Under the pieces are notes generated by a model. The model searched no databases. It was not told the DNA's origin and saw only the letters and a list, made by a program, of their open reading frames with translations. Both the position numbers and the translations under genes were made by a program. A DNA stretch of 64,000 nucleotides, taken from assembly GCA_944472135.2 (NCBI GenBank), contig OX235270.1, positions 76,393,168-76,457,167 of the forward strand, in the 5' to 3' direction. Positions 52,216-62,464 of this stretch are shown piece after piece (the stretch's first letter is position 1; each line of letters starts with the position of its first letter). This DNA comes from Trichobilharzia regenti. Lineage: Eukaryota > Platyhelminthes > Trematoda > Strigeidida > Schistosomatidae.

Positions 52216-52399
52216 TCGTTATGACGTTTAATTTAGGGTTTAATCGTCATGTTCGTTTCATTCACCAGCTAAAAAAAACAACGATTTTCGACTCACTCCT
52301 AATTTAAAAATATCTTTCCTGTATGAATGACTATAGAACATTTCCTTTGAATGTAGAATATCTTAGTAATCAAGATAACGATGGAGAAATTTGTAAGCA

Positions 52400-52426
52400 A
52401 TATATATATATATATATATATATATA
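52400..52426. repeat. (TA)n microsatellite
   Basis: About 27 bp of TA units in the intergenic region below AAMDC. Confidence 0.93.
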
Positions 52427-52871
52427 ATTGAAAAGCGTCTCAGTATCTTTCAATACTCTTTGCATGCAATTTATATCAATATTTTGTTTTGTACTAACAA
52501 GTGAGTTCACAGTGAATCAGAAATAGAGGTATCAACCATGCTATATATCAATAGTGGAAAAAAATATGATTCAAAAATAAATGGTGTTTTAATAAAAATG
52601 TGTATGTGTGTAACTACTAAATAATGAAAAATAAATAATTATGAAATCTATGTATATATATAAATAAGAATGTCTCAGAGTGATATGCATACTGGGAAGT
52701 AAGATAAAAAAAATTAGTAGGCAAAATATGGTGGTAACAAGAAAAAGAAGTAGTAGTTGTTGTATTATTGCGGGGAAGCAGAGATTATTTTCAAAGACGG
52801 TCAAAGAGATATGCTATTTTACTATTGCAGCAAATATGAATTTGTTGTCTGTCTGTCTGCGTAAATGAATG

Positions 52872-53318
52872 TCAACAAGTTGTATGTATTAAAGCAGCAA
52901 CACGTTCACCTTCGATTGCATATTGATTGTATAATTTAAATGCTTTTTTACTGCTTTCAACAATCACTTTAACATTGGAATTCGTTTGACTGATGTAATC
53001 AATTAACATTTGTGGTACTTTCAGTTGACATAGAACACCTCTACTTAATATAATAATATTAGGATTATGATGAAGTAATTCATCGACATCTGCATTTTGT
53101 ATTCCACTAAAGTGACCAGTACCTGTTTCATTCCAATCCCATGCACGACTTCCTTTTGGCCAGAGTTTTGCATCTCTATATGTAACTAATTTATTAGGAT
53201 TGATAGTACCATCTTCGGATACTGTTTCCACTGTAATAGAGCCCCATGACATTTTTTTAATTAAAGGAGAACACTGAGACATTAGATATAGGCTGTTGGT
53301 TGGACGTTCCACAGTTAA
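52872..53318 (-). CDS. AAMDC: AAMDC main exon
   Basis: Acceptor TTTTCAG on the minus strand, then LTVERPTNSLYLMSQCSPLI before the conserved core. The whole Mth938 domain lies in this exon. A possible ATTAAA signal is on the minus strand near 52588-52593. Confidence 0.96.
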   Translation of the reverse strand, partial: LTVERPTNSLYLMSQCSPLIKKMSWGSITVETVSEDGTINPNKLVTYRDAKLWPKGSRAWDWNETGTGHFSGIQNADVDELLHHNPNIIILSRGVLCQLKVPQMLIDYISQTNSNVKVIVESSKKAFKLYNQYAIEGERVAALIHTTC

Positions 53319-54797
53319 CTGAAAATGTTACAGACAAGAAGTACATTGAAAAGACAGACAAAATAATCACAGCAAAATAAAAATAATAGTAATAAGCAAT
53401 TCTGGTCAGCAATTGATAAACTCAACAATTGAAACATAATTTACAGTAATGCAAAAGTGGATAACAGTTAAAATTGTACTGTTGTAATATGAAGCAAGAG
53501 TAGATAGCAGTTAAAGCTGAACAGAAAACCTTGGTTGCTAAAGCATTCTTACCAAAAACTTCCACTTTATCTACTGGAAACTTTACTACCTCATATAGAT
53601 TAGATTTCTACTTAACTCCAGCCATAAAGGGTTTCATCAAACTGTCACGAGGATCACATAATGATACCCATCTCCAGATGCTATACTTCTCATACACAAT
53701 AATACAATGTAATAAAATATGAGCACTTAAGCCAATAAAAAGTGGACTTTACCGGCTGAACGATGGTGAATCAAGCACCTGGTCGTGCTATTTTCCATTT
53801 GCAACTGACTTTAATAGCGCCTTAGTTAGATGAAATAAGATTATGCACTGAAATGAAACATGATGCTAAAACCTCATAACGAAAAGTAGACTTGCCCTAT
53901 TCAGGTAGGTAGTCACCTGGGGTTCTAGTGAGAAGTCGTGACCAGTAGGGTTCAGCCGGTCGGGTGTGAGGACAAATATTCGTCGAAGACATTGGCTAGG
54001 AGTCGCGCTATGTCGTGAATTGAAAGAAGTTAGAATTCATGGGCCATTGGATCGGGTCCCAGTGGCTTAGTGGTATGCGAGCTCGCCTTGTAATCAGAAG
54101 GTCCTGGGTTCGAATCCCGGCGGGTACGTACTTCTGAAGAGCCCCAAACTAGGACGAAACAGGTGCCCCAGGTTTTCCAATGGTTCTCTAACTAATGTTA
54201 GCTCATGATGAAATCCTGTAACGAAAAACAGAACAGTGTTTTCAATAAATACTTCTTCAGGCTCTACAATTATTGATCCATTAATCAAGGCATACAATAA
54301 CCAGTAAAGACAAATTAGAATCATATCAGGTTTAAGCAATTCTTTTCTAACTTGAAATCACATTTACAAAATCTTGTTCATTTCGCTTCAGTAAATTCAT
54401 TATTATTTGATAATCATTCACCAATAGTACTCATCAGTTTACACCGCATCATCGTTATTATTTCATAATCATTATTATTGTCGTTATTTTCACCCTTGAA
54501 CTTAGGTCTGGTGTGGCAACTCGAACTACTGCACATCTGTGCAAAGTTCTACGTTAAACCCATTCAGTCATGTAAAGTCTAACAGAACTGTTTAAGTTTC
54601 TCAGTTGAAGCAGATGAGAGTGGAATGTATGTCAGAAGGTTTAGACGCATGACTAAGAAGCAGAAAGTGAAGTATTGAAAATTATTTTTCCAACTTAATA
54701 TCAAATTAACAAAGTTATTTATCTCACTTACCTTATAAAATCTAATATACACAACCGATGCAAATAATGTAATGCCACCGACAACCAGGACGAGATA
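52872..54797 (-). CDS. AAMDC: AAMDC / Mth938-domain protein, two exons
   Basis: A small Mth938-fold protein. The mammalian homologue is linked to adipogenesis; its biochemical role is not established. Exon 54732-54797 (22 codons) joins exon 52872-53318 (149 codons including TGA) in phase 0. The second exon contains SWGSITV, WPKGSRAWDWNETGTGHFSG, IQNADVDELL, IILSRGVLCQLKVP and the ending EGERVAALIHTTC, matching human AAMDC almost end to end. The first exon encodes a hydrophobic helix (LVLVVGGITLFASVVYIRFY) absent from the human protein and lacking its own ATG. A shorter start at a Met inside exon 2 (MSQCSP or MSWG) would give the normal family length. The identity is firm; the N-terminus is uncertain. 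Confidence 0.93.
53895..54215 (+). mobile_element. Hammerhead-bearing SINE-like repeat, longest copy (AAMDC intron)
   Basis: 5' text near 53990 (GCTATGTCGTGAATTG, AAGTTAGAATTCATGGGCC) also lies reversed near 17760-17800. The tRNA-like head is well kept: CCCAGTGGCTTAGTGGTATG (A box) and GGGTTCGAATCCCGG (B box). A hammerhead-like motif and the tail CCAATGGTTC...GATGAAATCC follow. The 5' limit is approximate. Confidence 0.78.
54113..54162 (+). ncRNA. Hammerhead-like motif, cleavage strand deleted
   Basis: Core CTGAAGA and CGAAA are intact around GCCCCAAACTAGGAC. The cleavage triplet is GCC instead of NUH, and the 3' strand of stem I (CAGTACTC in other copies) is missing. Not expected to cleave. 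Confidence 0.6.
54515..54565 (+). mobile_element. Non-LTR family 2, 3'-terminal scrap
   Basis: GTGTGGCAACTCGAACTACTGCACATCTG... then GCAAAGTTCTACGTTAAAC repeats the 3' end of the copy at 45340-45390 almost exactly. Confidence 0.75.
54732..54797 (-). CDS. AAMDC: AAMDC upstream exon, candidate membrane segment
   Basis: A 66-nt open segment bounded by TTTATAG and AAG|GTAAGT on the minus strand. It encodes one predicted transmembrane helix. The codon immediately upstream in frame is TAG, formed by the acceptor itself, so the exon must be spliced to something. No cis exon with an in-frame ATG was found. Confidence 0.6.
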
Positions 54798-56705
54798 CTA
54801 TAAAGGACAAAGTGTTGAATATGAATTGTTCATATATAATATTTTTGAGTGGTAAACAATAGTTCTGGTGATTATTTAAAACTGTTAACCTGATTTTGGT
54901 AATGATACAGTACAACATAAAGTGTAATGTGCATTGTTGTGGGCATCAGCTTTGTTTGAGTATTCGTACTATCTCACTCTCTCTCTCTCTCTCTTTTGAT
55001 CAATAAACACTTATACAGAATGTATGAATTTCTTAATTTTCATATATCTTATCCATGCTTAATAATATTTGTTGAATTTTATGGTTAGTGGGTAGTAGGC
55101 GACAGTTACCAGCAACTCACGAACATAAGTTCCATGATTCTTAACACACATCAGCAAAGTGTCACTTGTGCTGACAGGACTTATGTCTTACCTGAAAACT
55201 CTGCCTACATCATTCGATGTTCCATACCAGCAACCTTCCAACCAAAATATTGAGGTGCCAAAGATGAAAATGAACTATGATACTGAAAAACTATTCGCAG
55301 AAATATTTCGTACATACCGATGCTTATTTACTGAAAAAATTAACAGATTACACTGAAAAAATAAAGCAAATGACAGTGTTACAATTCTATGAGAAAAGGG
55401 ATATGTTAATTTCCTAATATTTGCGCTTAACCTTTTAGCCATATAGGTCTGAACAGAATGTCAAGACCACTAGTGGTGATGAAAAATAAACACCTAGATA
55501 ACGTATCCATATTATGAAAACACTGTTTTGTCGATTTTTATGCGAATAATAATGCTAACGTGAACATGAGGCTTTGGGAACTGTGGGGTGCGTACGACAT
55601 AGAGGTGTTATCAAAGCATGAGTCGGTTATTTTACATTTTATCTTAATTTCTGTAGTTGCTAGATGTGAAAATATAGTGCTTCAGCCAGTGCGTCACAAG
55701 TCGAAGTACCATCCCACCTACTTCAGGCTGGGAAGCTGGATACCATCGACATCCTTCACACAATAAGTGTGATTCTTAGCCTGGTACATGAAACATTTGT
55801 TGCGGGCGACTAAGTCCAAACAATACAAACAGTAGTCAGATACTTTCAGGATGATGACAGAAATGTATCAGTCACATCTGCTATTCGGCTGGTAGGTTAA
55901 GAAAGACAGAAATGTATCTGGTACTCGATGATTCTAAATGATAGACGATTAATACTTTCTAGCCAGTCTTAGAGACATGTACTTGAAACATTAGTAAATA
56001 GTAGCCTATGCCTATACAGAATACAGTCTTATGTAAAATGAATCACGCTCTATGCATGCTAACGACGAAATACCTGAATTTAGCACATAAAAATGAAGCG
56101 AGACTGAAAATACAAATTTAAAATCAGTACTTATACGTACGCAACACACTATTGAAAGCGTTAAACTATAGGAGTTAAGTATAAGCCACTGAACAACAGG
56201 GATCTTATCTCAAAACTATGTAGATCACCGATGTGTTGACAGTGTATACACTATATGTTACGTTAGCACATACTTTTTTCGTTTAGTTATCTCTAAATAA
56301 AAAGTAAAATTCTCTTTAGTGTCAACATTAAGATTAACTGATTAGTCAGTAATCTTCAAAACTGTTGATTCCAGCCTATCAATAAACTTTGGTACATAAC
56401 TCATTGTTTTGTTTATCCGGTTATGGTAGTGCTTTTTGTACCCTGATTTACTTTAAACGAGGACTACTGAACAAAACTGAATTTTCCAGAGTTATACATC
56501 AGCCCCAAGGTAACAGATCAACACCCACCCGAACAATGACATTGGTGTATAAACATTTGAATTTTCATCTTGTTGTCTTTTTTAATAGATGAATGTTATA
56601 CGAAGAAACATCATTCCGCAGTGAAAGTTAAGTGTAGTTTTGACTGTCATGTTTAAAATTCAATCTTCCACGTTTAAATAGAAAAAAATATAGCTTTAGA
56701 TACCT

Positions 56706-56759
<54 letters not shown>

Positions 56760-57005
56760 AATCATTTGTTTTATCGACCACATTGTATATTCTTGCTACA
56801 TACTAACTATCGAAGTTGCTAAAATTGAATTATTTATACTACTTACAGCACAGAATTTTCATAAGTCTAAGAAATATCAGTACAAACAGTGAAATAGAAA
56901 TCGGTAACCAGTGCGTATGTTTATATTATCTAAATTATTTACAATGAAAAAAAAATGGATTTAACATATACATATAAAATAAATTCTATAATTTCTAACA
57001 ACAGT
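54798..57005. other. Interval between AAMDC and CAMKMT
   Basis: 2.2 kb, AT-rich, with an (AT)n tract at 56708-56757. No exon with matching phase for AAMDC was found; a GTAAGA donor-like site on the minus strand near 55193 is preceded by stop codons in all frames. Confidence 0.5.
56708..56757. repeat. (TA)n microsatellite
   Basis: About 50 bp of TA units, 250 bp downstream of the CAMKMT stop. Confidence 0.95.
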
Positions 57006-57383
57006 TTAATTTCGTGTCAAAATAACTAAATGTCCAATGCGTTTATCTAATTCATTGTCTGTCAGTTGAACACGATTTGATTCATTAATTATACAACTTA
57101 TAAATTGTAAGTGTAAATACTCTGAAGGTGATTTCATCTTTACAGACCAATTGTAATCTGTTTCAGATTGATAGGCTAAATTGACAAAATTCATTAAACT
57201 GTCACCTCGTAAAGGTGCAATAGCTAGAAATATTGATCCAGAGCGTAAAGACAACAGTTTGTGAATTGTATTTAGCATACTTTTATGGTATGCTTGATTA
57301 AAGAAACAATCAGCTGCTATAATCAAGTGAAACTGGTGTATTAATGATTCTGTTAGCTCAGCAACAGGTGGTGATTCGCAGCA
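57006..57383 (-). CDS. CAMKMT: CAMKMT terminal exon
   Basis: Acceptor TTTTCAG precedes CCESPPVAELTESLIHQF, then HLIIAADCFFNQAYHKSMLN and SGSIFLAIAPLRGDSLMNFV, matching the family's ADCLF and AP.RG..L..F positions. It ends with TAA at 57006. Confidence 0.95.
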   Translation of the reverse strand, partial: CCESPPVAELTESLIHQFHLIIAADCFFNQAYHKSMLNTIHKLLSLRSGSIFLAIAPLRGDSLMNFVNLAYQSETDYNWSVKMKSPSEYLHLQFISCIINESNRVQLTDNELDKRIGHLVILTRN

Positions 57384-60300
57384 CTGAAAAATAAATAAGC
57401 GAAATAAAAATAAGAATTAAGTAAACTGGTCAGAAGAATACGTAATTTTAATACACTGAAACGTAATTGACGTTCTCTAGGCCGATGTCAGTCTAAAACA
57501 GACTAGATAGATAGTAAAGAGTAAAGACTAAACTATGAGCTAAATAACTTAGTGGTCATGTTCACATGTTGCTGGCTCGATCACATTTGGAAGACAGCAC
57601 GGCTTTCCACAACGTAGCTGCTAACAAGCACAAACGCTAGAATTGATATAAGAATAGAACTTCAGCACTGTGGTACAGTATAATTCCATTATGGGTAAAA
57701 TTTATTTTAATAAAGTCACACAGAGTTATACAGTAATATTTACTGATGACGTTTCGAGCACAATTTATTGCCACTCATAATCACATCAAGGTACTCATAC
57801 AACTTTCTTGCTTCGTTTATGTGCGTGAGTAAAAAATTGACTCGACATGGGAATGCATAAATAATAATCATTATAAAGTTCAATAGACATGCGTGAAACA
57901 GAAAGGAAGGCAAAATACATTCAGAAAAAATATTATCAATAGAATATAATACGATGGGAAAATTAAGACGAGTGTTGTTAGTCAATAAGATGGGAAATAA
58001 GATGTTTTTATGGTAAAATAAATAAATAGTTAAAGTGTTGTAATGTGAATGTGTTAATGCATGCAGTGCGATTGCTGACTTTTCATCGTGGGATTAATCA
58101 TTCTAACCTTAGCTAAATTCTTATGTTCTGGTAATCTCACTGATATACTAGTTTGACCTATGTAGTTGACCTAACTCACAGTCATTGCAAGGTATTTTGT
58201 AAGTATTATTTTGTTTAATTGGTCAATAAGGTCCTTTAACCTACAGAAGTTGTCTCTAAGTGAGCAATGCATGAACACACACCAAACAATACGGTGGGAC
58301 AGAGTCACAATTTTAAACAGTAGTATATGCAGGTGGAGAGAGAGATTAATTACTGAATCTTGGTTCATCGAGTCTACACCCAACACAACATATGCGATAG
58401 AAGTGAATGAACGGAAATACCAGTTAAATCAGAGGATAATAAATAATGTTGAAATGTATTTCAGTTCACATTATAACACTTTAACTATTTATTTATTTTA
58501 CCATAAAAACATCTTATTTCCCATCTTATTGACTAACAACACTCGTCTTAATTTTCCCATCGTATTATATTCTATTGATAATATTTTTTCTGAATGTATT
58601 TTGCCTTCCTTTCTGTTTCACGCATGTCTATTGAACTTTATAATGATTATTATTTATGCATTCCCATGTCGAGTCAATTTTTTTACTCACGCACATAAAC
58701 GAAGCAAGAAAGTTGTATGAGTACCTTGATGTGATTATGAGTGGCAATAAATTGTGCTCGAAACGTCATCAGTAAATATTACTGTATAACTCTGTGTGAC
58801 TTTATTAAAATAAATTTTATCCATAATGGACAAAAACTAGAACCCTGAATTCTTGCTAACTATTGGCAAAATACGAAATATCAAAGAAAAAGTTTCCAGG
58901 TATTGGAGAATTTAAAGATAAATAAAACAGTAGGACTAGATCATAATCATCTTTTAGTCATAATCATTTTTTTTCAGTCAGTCAGTCACAGCTGAACCAG
59001 GTCATTGAGAAACTTTCTGACTGAGATTTTAAACAAGGTTTATCTGAGATGTAGTCAAGGAATTAGTTTACTCGAATGTCAATAAGCAATAGTTCTGAAT
59101 ACACAACGAATCCATTACTTCAGTATTACGACACATAAGTGATCAACTGACCAGCTCCTAGATATAGAAATGTAGGACACACACAAACTACATTAAACTT
59201 ACTTATCAGAAATAAACGCTATTTTACCTGGTTTTCTTGATTAACAAACAAAATCCAGTTGCCATAAGTGGTTTATGTATTAGTTCAATGAGCTTATGGG
59301 ATAAATCTACCGGTGTAATATTGGGCTACCCATCGATAATGATCAACATGATGCAGTCATTGAATCTTGGTAACAACAAGACGCTGACCAGTTAATCTAC
59401 ACCTGGCAATTTGGTTTAGACCAACAGTTAATCAAATCATTTACGGATGTCATGTTTTAGTCTGTCCCACCAACCTAATCCTACTCCAGCTAATATCGCT
59501 TGTGGTGGGAAACATTGACTAAGTTTGTGTGAATATTCATCGACTTGGATAATGGGGATGACTGTTACGCATATGCGTCGGTGGCACAGTGGTTAGGACT
59601 CTCGCCGACCATGCACATGGTCCGAGGTTCGATCCCCTGCCGACGCACACCTGATATCTACGGTCGGACTGCAAAATCTGGGCTACCAATATCCATGCTG
59701 AAAATTCCATACTTGTACCAAAAATACAGTGTGGAATCAAGCTGTAATCAAAAATAATAATAATAATAAAAATACCCAGACACTGTCTGGCACTGTTAGA
59801 TAGAGTCAAACCTGGCATCAGCCCATGATTTCAAGGACTATTGATATGAGCTGCTTTGGGAAGTGTAGATTACCTAGACAGCACAGGATTATGTGGATAC
59901 TAAGAATCCCAAAGTGAAGGCTGAGTGCTGGTGACATGAAACGAAATCGTTCACAGGGGCTTACGTGTGCTTATTTGTTATCATTTTATAGATCCTGAAA
60001 ACCTAAACTAATATTTCTTAAATTATTTTCACCGATACACCCACCTTTGTCCATTTTAGTCTCATTAAGTTCCTCTTATTTTAGCGTATATGTCTTTTGA
60101 ATTGTAGCACAATTGTGGTGGTGTGACACAGACAATGTGTTCCAACGGAATATGATTTTCACATATTCCCACAGTTCAACACTGTGTTAGCAACGGATGT
60201 ATTTGAACTTTATATTTCATGTCGTTTAATGTAAACCAAAATCACACGTCCAATGATTGGTTAGAAAACATAGAACTATATATAGCGGTTTGATCACTTG

Positions 60301-61388
60301 AAAAGATACCTTGGCTTCTGTGTCTTGCCTTCTGTTGTTACACTATGAGCGCTTCTACGTTGATTTATCATTCAATCCCTCTAAAGGGATGGAGAGAGAA
60401 AATGCAGGAAGAAATTAAAAAACAGCGATGACTGGTTCTAAACAGTTGCTTTTTTTACTGATGTCGTTAGCTAAGCATTTTTTTTCTCGAAATGCAACTG
60501 AATCTTCCTAACTCAACTTTATCAAAGATGCTGATATAGTTTCTTACAGATGCAAAAGAGAGATTCAGCATACGTTCTTAATACCTGGAAATGGAATTAG
60601 GCGGTCAAATTATTGACTAACTAAATAAGTTGTCTGCAAAAATGTTGGGTTACTAATGAAAGCAGGGATTTGTAGTTTGGGCCGCCATATAACATATCTG
60701 AAGGCATCAACTGCATAGGTTGACTGACTTTTTAATCACTTGGTGAGGAGTCAGCTTAACACTGTTACATTAGCTGAAACGAATATATGTCAACTATTTA
60801 TTTAGATAAAAATTTACCGTTACCATAGTAACTTTAACTTACATCTTTTGGCCACCGGATGTTTTTTACATCAATATTGATTTGTGGTATAGAAGATTCG
60901 TCAATATTTGATAATCTCCCTTTATGATGATCAACAGTAGACATGATAGAAGAAACACATCGATCATTGCCATCTGTGATCAACACATCAGATATCTGGA
61001 ATATAGTTGAATATTTACGCATGGAAACAGCTACACCCGCAGCTCCAGTCATACCAGCGCATAATTCGCATACTTTTTGGATAGGATAAAATTTAAAATT
61101 CATATATATTTCTTCCCATAGACCAGGGTAAAGATTTTCAAAAAATATACTGTGAGCTAAAAAAATTTCGCTTGGCCATAATTGAACATTGCCTGTATTA
61201 TCGAAGCCAGTTAAGATATCTAACAATGGATTTGTATGGGTAGAATTTGTCGATTTGGAGTCACTAAAGGTTTTATACAAGTGTAGATGTAAGGACGAGA
61301 CGACAGTAGGTAAATCAGTGAGATTATCAAATGTTGTGATTACAGGACATGGTGACAGTTCCAACCACAATATGTTTTCATCTGACGC
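57006..61388 (-). CDS. CAMKMT: Calmodulin-lysine N-methyltransferase, 5' incomplete
   Basis: A SAM-dependent seven-beta-strand methyltransferase; the family trimethylates a lysine of calmodulin (Lys115 in vertebrates). Two exons are visible: 60843-61388 (182 codons) and 57006-57383 (125 codons plus TAA), both phase 0, giving 307 residues against about 323 in human. Recognised motifs are LTGFDNTGNVQLWPSE, VCELCAGMTGAAGVAVSM (SAM-binding motif I; the human protein has ELGGGMTCLAG), VLITDGNDRCVSSI (motif II acidic residue), NIRW, and HLIIAADCFF (motif IV). The C-terminus ends GHLVILTRN, as in human LLLILTKHG. The exon encoding the N-terminal RRF-SFNLF region is not seen and may lie beyond the window. 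The intron (57384-60842) contains an inverted Penelope-like element. Confidence 0.94.
57685..58049 (-). repeat. Left arm of 365-bp inverted repeat (Penelope-like 3' region)
   Basis: The reverse complement matches 58465-58830 with few differences (for example ATGGGTAAAA against ATGGATAAAA). It contains the conserved GTGCTCGAAACGTCATCAGT on the minus strand. Confidence 0.94.
58465..58830 (+). repeat. Right arm of 365-bp inverted repeat (Penelope-like 3' region)
   Basis: Mate of 57685-58049, in the plus orientation and continuous with the GIY-YIG C-terminal segment. The long open frame across it reflects base composition more than a protein. Confidence 0.94.
59390..59540 (-). mobile_element. 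Non-LTR family 2 fragment (CAMKMT intron)
   Basis: ACCTGGCAATTTGGTTTAGA...CCAACAGTTAATC..., CAGCTAATATCGCTTGTGG follows 42900-43025 (CTACGTGGCTTAGACCAACT, CCGCTAACATAGCTCGTCG) on the same strand. Short and decayed. Confidence 0.65.
59574..59770 (+). mobile_element. SINE family 1, copy 6 (CAMKMT intron)
   Basis: TGCGTCGGTGGCACAGTGGT head, AGGTTCGATCCCC B box, TGCCGACGCA closing stem, tail to GAATCAAGCTGTAATC and an (AAT)n-like 3' end. Very close to copy 5. Confidence 0.93.
60114..60342 (+). repeat. Candidate solo LTR, gypsy-related
   Basis: Starts TGTGGTGGTGTGACACAG and ends TCTTGCCTTCTGTTGTTACA, the same termini as the LTRs at 26179 and 27523, with TATATATAG in between. Flanking CAAT and CTAT match at 3 of 4 bases. 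The middle is not alignable by eye. Confidence 0.55.
60843..61388 (-). CDS. CAMKMT: CAMKMT exon with SAM-binding motif
   Basis: Acceptor TTTAACAG on the minus strand precedes ASDENILWLELSPCPVITTF. The exon carries the FDNTGN, LWPSE, CELCAGMTG and TDGN motifs, then IRWPKD|GTAAGT. In the SAM-binding loop C-A replace the G-G of human GGGMT (ELCAGMT). Confidence 0.95.
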
Positions 61389-62460
61389 CTGTTAAATGCA
61401 GTTAAAAAGAGTAAAATTAGAAAATTAAATAGATGTATGCCATTTTAAATTACTCAAACGTGATTTATGTGAGGCAGATTCGAAATAAGTAATACAAAAA
61501 TGTTTGGGATATATTTTGTTGTTACATTGCTTGTTGATAGCAAATTACTTATTCTCACTACTATCGCCGCACAGATAACCACATGAGGAAAATTCTATTT
61601 GCGGTGAGGATATATGGTCTACCGAGTTGAATTGTATGTGTGTCATTCAGTAACTGGATTACGAGATCCTATTCCCTTCTAACTGTGGAGATTTTTGAAA
61701 TCACTCAATGTGATGAAGCTTTGCTCTACGACCTGGAGATCATGTTTTATCGGTCCTTCTTTCTACTGGAAACCGAAAACAACAAAATCTTCCGAATAAT
61801 ACAAATATGCTAACAGTAGCAGATAGAATTCAACTGACTTTTGAGCTGGGTGTGCTAGAATGCAAAATAAGAAGGAAACAGGATGGCGGGCTAGCTACTG
61901 GTATCTATCGAAACCAATCACAATTTAATAAGTCCTTAGACTTTGACTCATCTCCAACATCAGTAAAGGTAGGTTTAGTTATATATTTATATCATCGACC
62001 CAGGGTCCTTGTCAGTAATTCAGAAAATCGAAATGATGAAACCAAACAGATTAGGGAAACATTACCAGTAAATAACTACCCACCAGATTTTATTTAAAAA
62101 TGTATGAAGACGCATAAGGAGTGTGAGGGTGATTATGTGAATAATACAATCAATAAGTAATTCAATCATTAATAGTGCTGACATAGAAAAAATGAACTTC
62201 GGAAACCCTACGTAGGTTTCAATGAGGCTGGAGTAACGTGGCATTTTAGCCAACCAACTCAGAGACGAACTGTCGACTTAAGGACCCAAGAGATCCAATT
62301 AAGAGAAGTGATATAATTTGCCGGACGCAATGTAATAACTTTGAGATCAACTGTATAGGCTAAACTGGTAGATCAAGATCAATTAAATTATCGAAACATA
62401 AAAATCTAGCCAGACCTAGAATGACTGACCCTACCAAATAAATATAATATAACAACAAAT
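61389..62460. other. Upstream of visible CAMKMT exons, nothing recognised
   Basis: AT-rich; probably CAMKMT intron or 5' flank. A 96-codon plus frame at 61807-62097 has no recognisable motif. Confidence 0.45.
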
Positions 62461-62464
62461 ATAT

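Larger units (their letters stand above)
57685..58830. mobile_element. Penelope-like element in inverted arrangement (CAMKMT intron)
   Basis: Two overlapping partial copies face away from each other. Minus strand 58195-58075: YKIPCNDCEL and, one frame over, YIGQTSISVRLPEHKNLAKV, the start of a GIY-YIG nuclease domain. Plus strand 58235-58395: SEQCMNTHQTIRWDRVTILN, ICRWRERLITESWFIESTPN, its C-terminal part. Both continue into the same 3' region, which therefore forms a 365-bp inverted repeat. GIY-YIG endonuclease and inverted partial copies are hallmarks of Penelope-like elements. No RT is left. Confidence 0.85.

Noticed and set aside
55193..55290. A minus-strand cis exon upstream of AAMDC ending at a good donor (CAG|GTAAGA)
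   Set aside because: In the phase needed to join 54797 it carries a TGA six codons before the donor and no ATG; the other frames are also closed or change the downstream frame.
57757..57800. A hammerhead on the strand reading CTGATGACGTTTCGAG in the left Penelope-like arm
   Set aside because: CUGAUGA is present, but no GAAA with a closing stem II follows on that strand.
58211..58720. A 169-codon host gene on the plus strand
   Set aside because: The first part is a Penelope-like GIY-YIG C-terminus and the rest is the element's non-coding terminal repeat, also present inverted at 57685-58049.
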